From Tannerellaceae bacterium (GTDB lineage: Bacteria > Bacteroidota > Bacteroidia > Bacteroidales > Tannerellaceae), in the NCBI GenBank assembly GCA_031273385.1, contig JAISRY010000125.1, positions 1-9,105 on the forward strand: 9,105 bases of DNA, given 5' to 3'. The translations under genes and the position numbers were made by a program. The notes under the pieces are model-generated. The model had not been told where the DNA came from. It was given only the letters and a program-made list of their open reading frames with translations, and did no database searches. Below, one piece after another: positions 6,259-9,105 of the stretch (its first letter is position 1; the number at the start of each line of letters is the position of its first letter).

Positions 6259-7029
6259 TTACTCTTCAAGCTCGAACTGTTTCAGTTCGAGCTTTTTTCC
6301 GTCCCATTCGATATACGAAAAGTGTGTCATCCAATCGCCGCCGATCAGGAGGCGGGATGTGCGGCTCAGCATGATGTCGAGCATGATATGCCGGTGGCCG
6401 AAGATAAAGAAATGGATGTCGGGATGGGTGTTGAGGTATTCTTTTGAGAATTGGACAAGGTATTCGCCCGCTTCGCCCAGGTATTCCTGCGATTCTTTCT
6501 CCTCCAGTCCGCTCTCCCTGCTGTTTAACGACCAGCCGAGCGCAAAGGCGAATGTCCAGCGCGGATGGATTCCGGCATACAGCCACTGGCAGAACTTGTT
6601 GCGGAACAGCGCCCTAAGAAACCGGAACGGGCGGCTGCGGAAATCCACCTCGTCGCCATGCCCCAGGAAAAAGCGCTTCCCCAACAGCTCCACCGTCACC
6701 GTATCGCGGTGGATCACCGCCCCTATCTCTTTCGGGAAATAGTCGAACAGCCAGACGTCGTGGTTTCCGGTGAAGAGGTGGATTTCCACCCCGTCGTCCG
6801 ACAGTTCCGCCAGCTTGCCGAGAAAGCGGATATACCCTTTCGGCACGACATATTTGTATTCATACCAATAATCGAACATATCCCCCAGGAAGTAAATCGC
6901 CAAGGCGTCATGCCTGACGCTTTCCAACCAGCGCACGAGCCTCTTCTCCACGGCCACCGGGTCTTTATGGAAACGGGCGCCCAGGTGCGCATCCGATGCA
7001 AAATAGATTTTCTTTCCGCTTTCTTCCAT
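6259..7029 (-). CDS. lpxH: UDP-2,3-diacylglucosamine hydrolase, LpxH-type metallophosphoesterase
   Basis: LpxH cleaves UDP-2,3-diacylglucosamine to lipid X and UMP in lipid A synthesis, at the inner face of the cytoplasmic membrane. The 256-residue protein has the calcineurin-like metal-binding motifs in order: SDAHLG (12-17; D13, H15), GDMFDYWYE (49-57; D50), TGNHDVW (87-93; N89, H90, D91), LGHGDEVD (122-129; H124) and FGHRH (210-214; H212, H214). These match the ligands known in the E. coli enzyme. The 135-170 region is hydrophobic and basic, like the lipid-binding cap. The start lies 16 bases after the stop of the small DUF59 gene, so it is the last gene of the efp unit. Its last 11 codons contain the palindrome that acts as the flavodoxin terminator on the other strand. 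A related phosphoesterase of different substrate is the main alternative. Confidence 0.88.
   Translation of the reverse strand: MEESGKKIYFASDAHLGARFHKDPVAVEKRLVRWLESVRHDALAIYFLGDMFDYWYEYKYVVPKGYIRFLGKLAELSDDGVEIHLFTGNHDVWLFDYFPKEIGAVIHRDTVTVELLGKRFFLGHGDEVDFRSRPFRFLRALFRNKFCQWLYAGIHPRWTFAFALGWSLNSRESGLEEKESQEYLGEAGEYLVQFSKEYLNTHPDIHFFIFGHRHIMLDIMLSRTSRLLIGGDWMTHFSYIEWDGKKLELKQFELEE
6268..6298 (+). terminator. Intrinsic terminator of the flavodoxin gene, inside lpxH coding sequence
   Basis: A perfect 12-bp stem, AAGCTCGAACTG (6268-6279) with CAGTTCGAGCTT (6283-6294), closes a TTT loop. A run of six T (6293-6298) starts in the last two stem bases. It lies 36 bases after the flavodoxin stop. 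The T-run follows only on the plus strand; on the minus strand the stem is preceded by A and followed by GAAGAG, so it should not stop lpxH transcription. The same bases encode the LpxH tail KLELKQFELEE. Confidence 0.85.
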
Positions 7030-7045
7030 CAGGGAGGGCGCTGGG

Positions 7046-7363
7046 TTATAAAAAGCCTAATTCCAGTTTGGCCTCTTCCGTCATCATCTCCCTGTCCCAC
7101 TCCGGCTCGAAAACAAGGTTGATATCGACATGCCCTACCCCCTCGACGGATTCCACTTTCATGCGGACGTCTTCTATGATAAAGTCTGCCGCCGGGCAGT
7201 TCGGCGCGGTGAGCGTCATGTCGATCTGCACGTTCCGCTCATCGTCTACCGCTACACGGTAGATCAGCCCGAGATCATATACATTGACGGGAATTTCCGG
7301 GTCATATACGGTCTTTAGCATGGCGACGATCGCCTCTTCGGTTTGGAGAAATTCATTTTCCAT
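7046..7363 (-). CDS. MIP18 family (DUF59) Fe-S cluster assembly protein, SufT-like
   Basis: Small MIP18/DUF59 proteins help mature Fe-S proteins; SufT is the best-known bacterial example, and the domain also occurs in PaaD. The 105-residue protein is nearly all domain: DPEIPVNVYDLGLIY (21-35), MTLTAPNCPAADF (49-61) with the conserved cysteine C56, then EGVGHVDINLVFEP, and WDREMMTEEAK near the C-terminus. The start is the ATG at 7363. Longer in-frame extension to 7579 overlaps efp by about 200 bases and reads out of frame through it, so it is rejected. It starts 17 bases after the efp stop and ends 16 bases before lpxH. No suf or other Fe-S genes are visible in the window, so the exact client is unknown. 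Confidence 0.88.
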   Translation of the reverse strand: MENEFLQTEEAIVAMLKTVYDPEIPVNVYDLGLIYRVAVDDERNVQIDMTLTAPNCPAADFIIEDVRMKVESVEGVGHVDINLVFEPEWDREMMTEEAKLELGFL

Positions 7364-7380
7364 ACGTATAAGCCCCGGTA

Positions 7381-7947
7381 TTATTCGCGTATACGCCCTA
7401 CATAAGAGCCGTCGCGCGTATCGACTTCGATCTTTTCGCCCTCGCCGATAAACAGGGGGACGCGGACTTCCGCGCCTGTCTCGACCGTAGCGGGCTTTAA
7501 GGTATTGGTAGCCGTATCCCCTTTCATGCCGGGTTCGGTATAGGTGACGGTCAGCACGACATGTGCCGGTAGTTCGCACGTCAGGATAGTTTCGCTTGAG
7601 GCGTGCACCATCGCTTCCACCATATCGCCCTCTTTGAGGAACTGGACGCCGCTGATGCTTTCGCCGGGGATAGAGATTTGTTCAAACGTTTCGGGATGCA
7701 TAAAGTTATACCCCAGTTCGTCCTTGTACAGAAACTGATACGGACGCCGTTCGATACGTACCTCTTCAACCTTGACACCCGAGTTCCACGTCTTGTCGAT
7801 CACGCGCCCCGTCGTGACGTTTTTCAGCTTCGTCCGTACAAAAGCCGGCCCTTTCCCCGGTTTGACATGGAGAAATTCCACGATAAAATAATAAGTCCCG
7901 TCGATATCAAGACACATTCCATTTCTAAAATCAGCAGTACTAGCCAT
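7381..7947 (-). CDS. efp: Elongation factor P
   Basis: EF-P enters the ribosomal E site and helps peptide-bond formation at proline stretches. The 188-residue length is typical, and all three domains are present. Domain I carries the tip loop [10 protein letters not shown] (27-36), with the lysine K32 at the position that is modified in several bacteria. The middle OB domain is about 65-125. The C-terminal OB domain includes the signature region TEPGMKGDT followed by [20 protein letters not shown] (151-170, cited in part) and ends [11 protein letters not shown]. The enzymes that modify this lysine (EpmA/B, or EarP for arginine) are not encoded here. It is the first gene of an efp-DUF59-lpxH unit and has a well-formed promoter upstream. 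An AT-rich leader with the palindrome TTTTATATAAAA (7955-7966) precedes the start. Confidence 0.97.
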   Translation of the reverse strand: MASTADFRNGMCLDIDGTYYFIVEFLHVKPGKGPAFVRTKLKNVTTGRVIDKTWNSGVKVEEVRIERRPYQFLYKDELGYNFMHPETFEQISIPGESISGVQFLKEGDMVEAMVHASSETILTCELPAHVVLTVTYTEPGMKGDTATNTLKPATVETGAEVRVPLFIGEGEKIEVDTRDGSYVGRIRE

Positions 7948-7988
7948 ACAATTTTTTTATATAAAAGCGTTAATAATGAATTGAGTGA

Positions 7989-8019
7989 CAAAAATACGAT
8001 TTCCCGCCAAAACAAACAA
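7989..8019 (-). promoter_or_regulatory. Predicted promoter of efp-DUF59-lpxH
   Basis: Reading the minus strand, TTG (8019-8017) is followed after 20 bases by TATTTTTG (7996-7989), a full match to the Bacteroides -7 consensus TAnnTTTG. Transcription would start near 7982, with a leader of about 34 bases to the efp ATG at 7947. It lies in the 82-base gap between the fic stop and efp, so the unit can be expressed apart from fic. Confidence 0.65.
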
Positions 8020-8029
8020 GGTCGTCTGC

Positions 8030-9094
8030 TCACAAAGTGTCAAATAAATGGATATAAGGCTCAAAAGAATACAATTTATTCCGTTGCGCACCGGTTATTT
8101 CTTTGACGATGCCGAGTTTTTCCATATCCGTCATCAGATTATAGGCCGTTTGTGGCGTCTTATTGATTAAGCCGGTCGCTTCGGCGACCGAAATAACCGG
8201 TTTCCTGTAAAGATGGTCAAGCAATATCCGTGCGTAGGCGCCACGTCTTCCCAACCGGTCGGTCTGGATTTCGATCGACTGCTTCAGGCGCATGATGGCG
8301 GTTAGCGTGTCGACACCTTTCTGAGCGGTTTCTATGATCCCTGCCAGGAAAAACTTCAGCCATTGCGCGATATCGTTGTGGGTTCTTACCCGCGTCAGGT
8401 TGTCGTAATACAGCATCCTGTGCCGTTCAAAGAAATCGGACAGGTAGAGGATAGGGCGTTTCAGGATCCCTTTACTGATCAGATACAGCGTGATCAGCAA
8501 CCGCCCCGTACGGCCGTTGCCATCCAGAAACGGGTGAACGGTCTCGAACTGGTAATGAATCAATGCGATTTTAATCAAGTCGGGAATGTCGTCATCCTGC
8601 GCATTGGCAAAACGTTCGATATCGGACATCAGATCGGCTATCTCATGACTAAACTCCCCGGGCTGCTTGTGCTGTCCCCGGACGTCATGCAACAAAACCT
8701 TGTGCGCCTGCTTGATCAGTCGCGAAGAAAAGGGCAACGTATCAAGCAGCTCAACCGCTTCATTCATCGCCGCGATATAGTTTTGCACCTCTTCCCAATC
8801 GTTTCTTCTTTCAAGCTGGACATCCAGTTTGTTCAGAAAGGCCTCTCCCATCTTTGTCTGCGTCCCCTCTATTTTCGACGATTGAGTCGCTTCTTTGGCG
8901 ATGTGCATCTGAATAAATAATTCGATATCAATATATTCTGAATACATATCCAAACGCCCGAGGCACCTGTCCGCCCGGCTTAACAACGAAAGCACCGACA
9001 TATTATCAATGCACCATTTCCTGCATAACGGCGTTGGCTGAAAACTCTTGTAGTTGTCTTGGGTAATGTATGTACCGGATTTAAACTTCTTCAT
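8030..9094 (-). CDS. Fic-domain protein (Fic_N type, class II), apparently lacking the flap segment
   Basis: Fic proteins usually transfer AMP from ATP to a hydroxyl on a target protein. The 354-residue protein has a Fic_N-type start (about 17-100), the class II inhibitory helix motif S72-S-K-I-E76-G77, the Fic core and a C-terminal winged-helix region (about 280-350). The catalytic motif HPFLDGNGRTGR (187-198) is complete, with H187, D191, N193 and R198. In related proteins PGEF is followed by about 20-25 residues, often RxSQNWIGG...PP, that form the target-positioning flap. Here PGEF (145-148) runs straight into SHEIADLMSDIERF. The start has GAGG (9102-9099) four bases upstream. The 5' part is AT-rich: 8881-8940 has 20 G/C of 60. 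No antitoxin gene adjoins it within the window. Target unknown; catalytic competence is uncertain. Confidence 0.88.
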   Translation of the reverse strand: MKKFKSGTYITQDNYKSFQPTPLCRKWCIDNMSVLSLLSRADRCLGRLDMYSEYIDIELFIQMHIAKEATQSSKIEGTQTKMGEAFLNKLDVQLERRNDWEEVQNYIAAMNEAVELLDTLPFSSRLIKQAHKVLLHDVRGQHKQPGEFSHEIADLMSDIERFANAQDDDIPDLIKIALIHYQFETVHPFLDGNGRTGRLLITLYLISKGILKRPILYLSDFFERHRMLYYDNLTRVRTHNDIAQWLKFFLAGIIETAQKGVDTLTAIMRLKQSIEIQTDRLGRRGAYARILLDHLYRKPVISVAEATGLINKTPQTAYNLMTDMEKLGIVKEITGAQRNKLYSFEPYIHLFDTL

Positions 9095-9105
9095 CTTTCC
9101 TCGTT

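Noticed and set aside
7364..7579. N-terminal extension of the DUF59 protein
   Set aside because: It overlaps efp out of frame and has shadow-like composition; the domain begins just after the ATG at 7363.
8030..9094. Fic toxin-antitoxin pair
   Set aside because: The inhibitory motif lies within the same protein (class II) and no small antitoxin gene adjoins it within the window; the region upstream is cut off after 11 bases.

Overview
This window looks like a core chromosomal segment of a Bacteroidota bacterium, most likely order Bacteroidales; the genus cannot be fixed. The evidence is the folP-cdaA gene pair, promoter octamers of the Bacteroides type (TAnnTTTG, in two cases with an upstream TTG about 20 bases away), weak or absent Shine-Dalgarno sequences at several starts, and a heptamer tract (TCAACTC) of a kind I recall from intergenic DNA of this group. 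The genes are fairly GC-rich and the gaps between them are AT-rich.

Layout. Positions 1-317 hold no gene I can support. They contain fragments resembling a dispersed repeat, several short palindromes with three-base loops, and a five-copy heptamer tract that supplies the murF stop codon. murF (cell wall, minus strand, 318-1601) is divergent from folP-cdaA (plus strand, 1699-3332). The 97 bases between them carry two back-to-back -7 elements with the identical octamer TACTTTTG. folP makes dihydropteroate and cdaA makes the second messenger c-di-AMP. pta and ackA follow with their own likely promoter and form the acetyl-CoA to acetate/ATP pathway. A long-chain flavodoxin gene comes next (5729-6232), with a probable promoter of its own. 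It ends in a strong intrinsic terminator whose hairpin lies inside the 3' coding end of the convergent gene lpxH.

On the minus strand, efp (translation of proline stretches), a small MIP18/DUF59 (SufT-like) Fe-S assembly protein and an LpxH-type lipid A hydrolase form a tight three-gene unit with 16-17 base gaps and one good promoter ahead of efp. Upstream of that unit is a Fic-family protein (8030-9094).

Most of the window is housekeeping: envelope precursors (murF, lpxH), folate (folP), signalling (cdaA), fermentation and electron transfer (pta, ackA, flavodoxin), and translation (efp). I see no new multi-gene system. The most unusual item is the Fic protein. It keeps the catalytic motif and the inhibitory helix, but seems to have lost in frame the segment that normally forms the target-positioning flap. 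Also worth a look are the terminator embedded in lpxH, the paired murF/folP promoters, the PGKGP loop of EF-P and the palindrome-rich first 317 bases.
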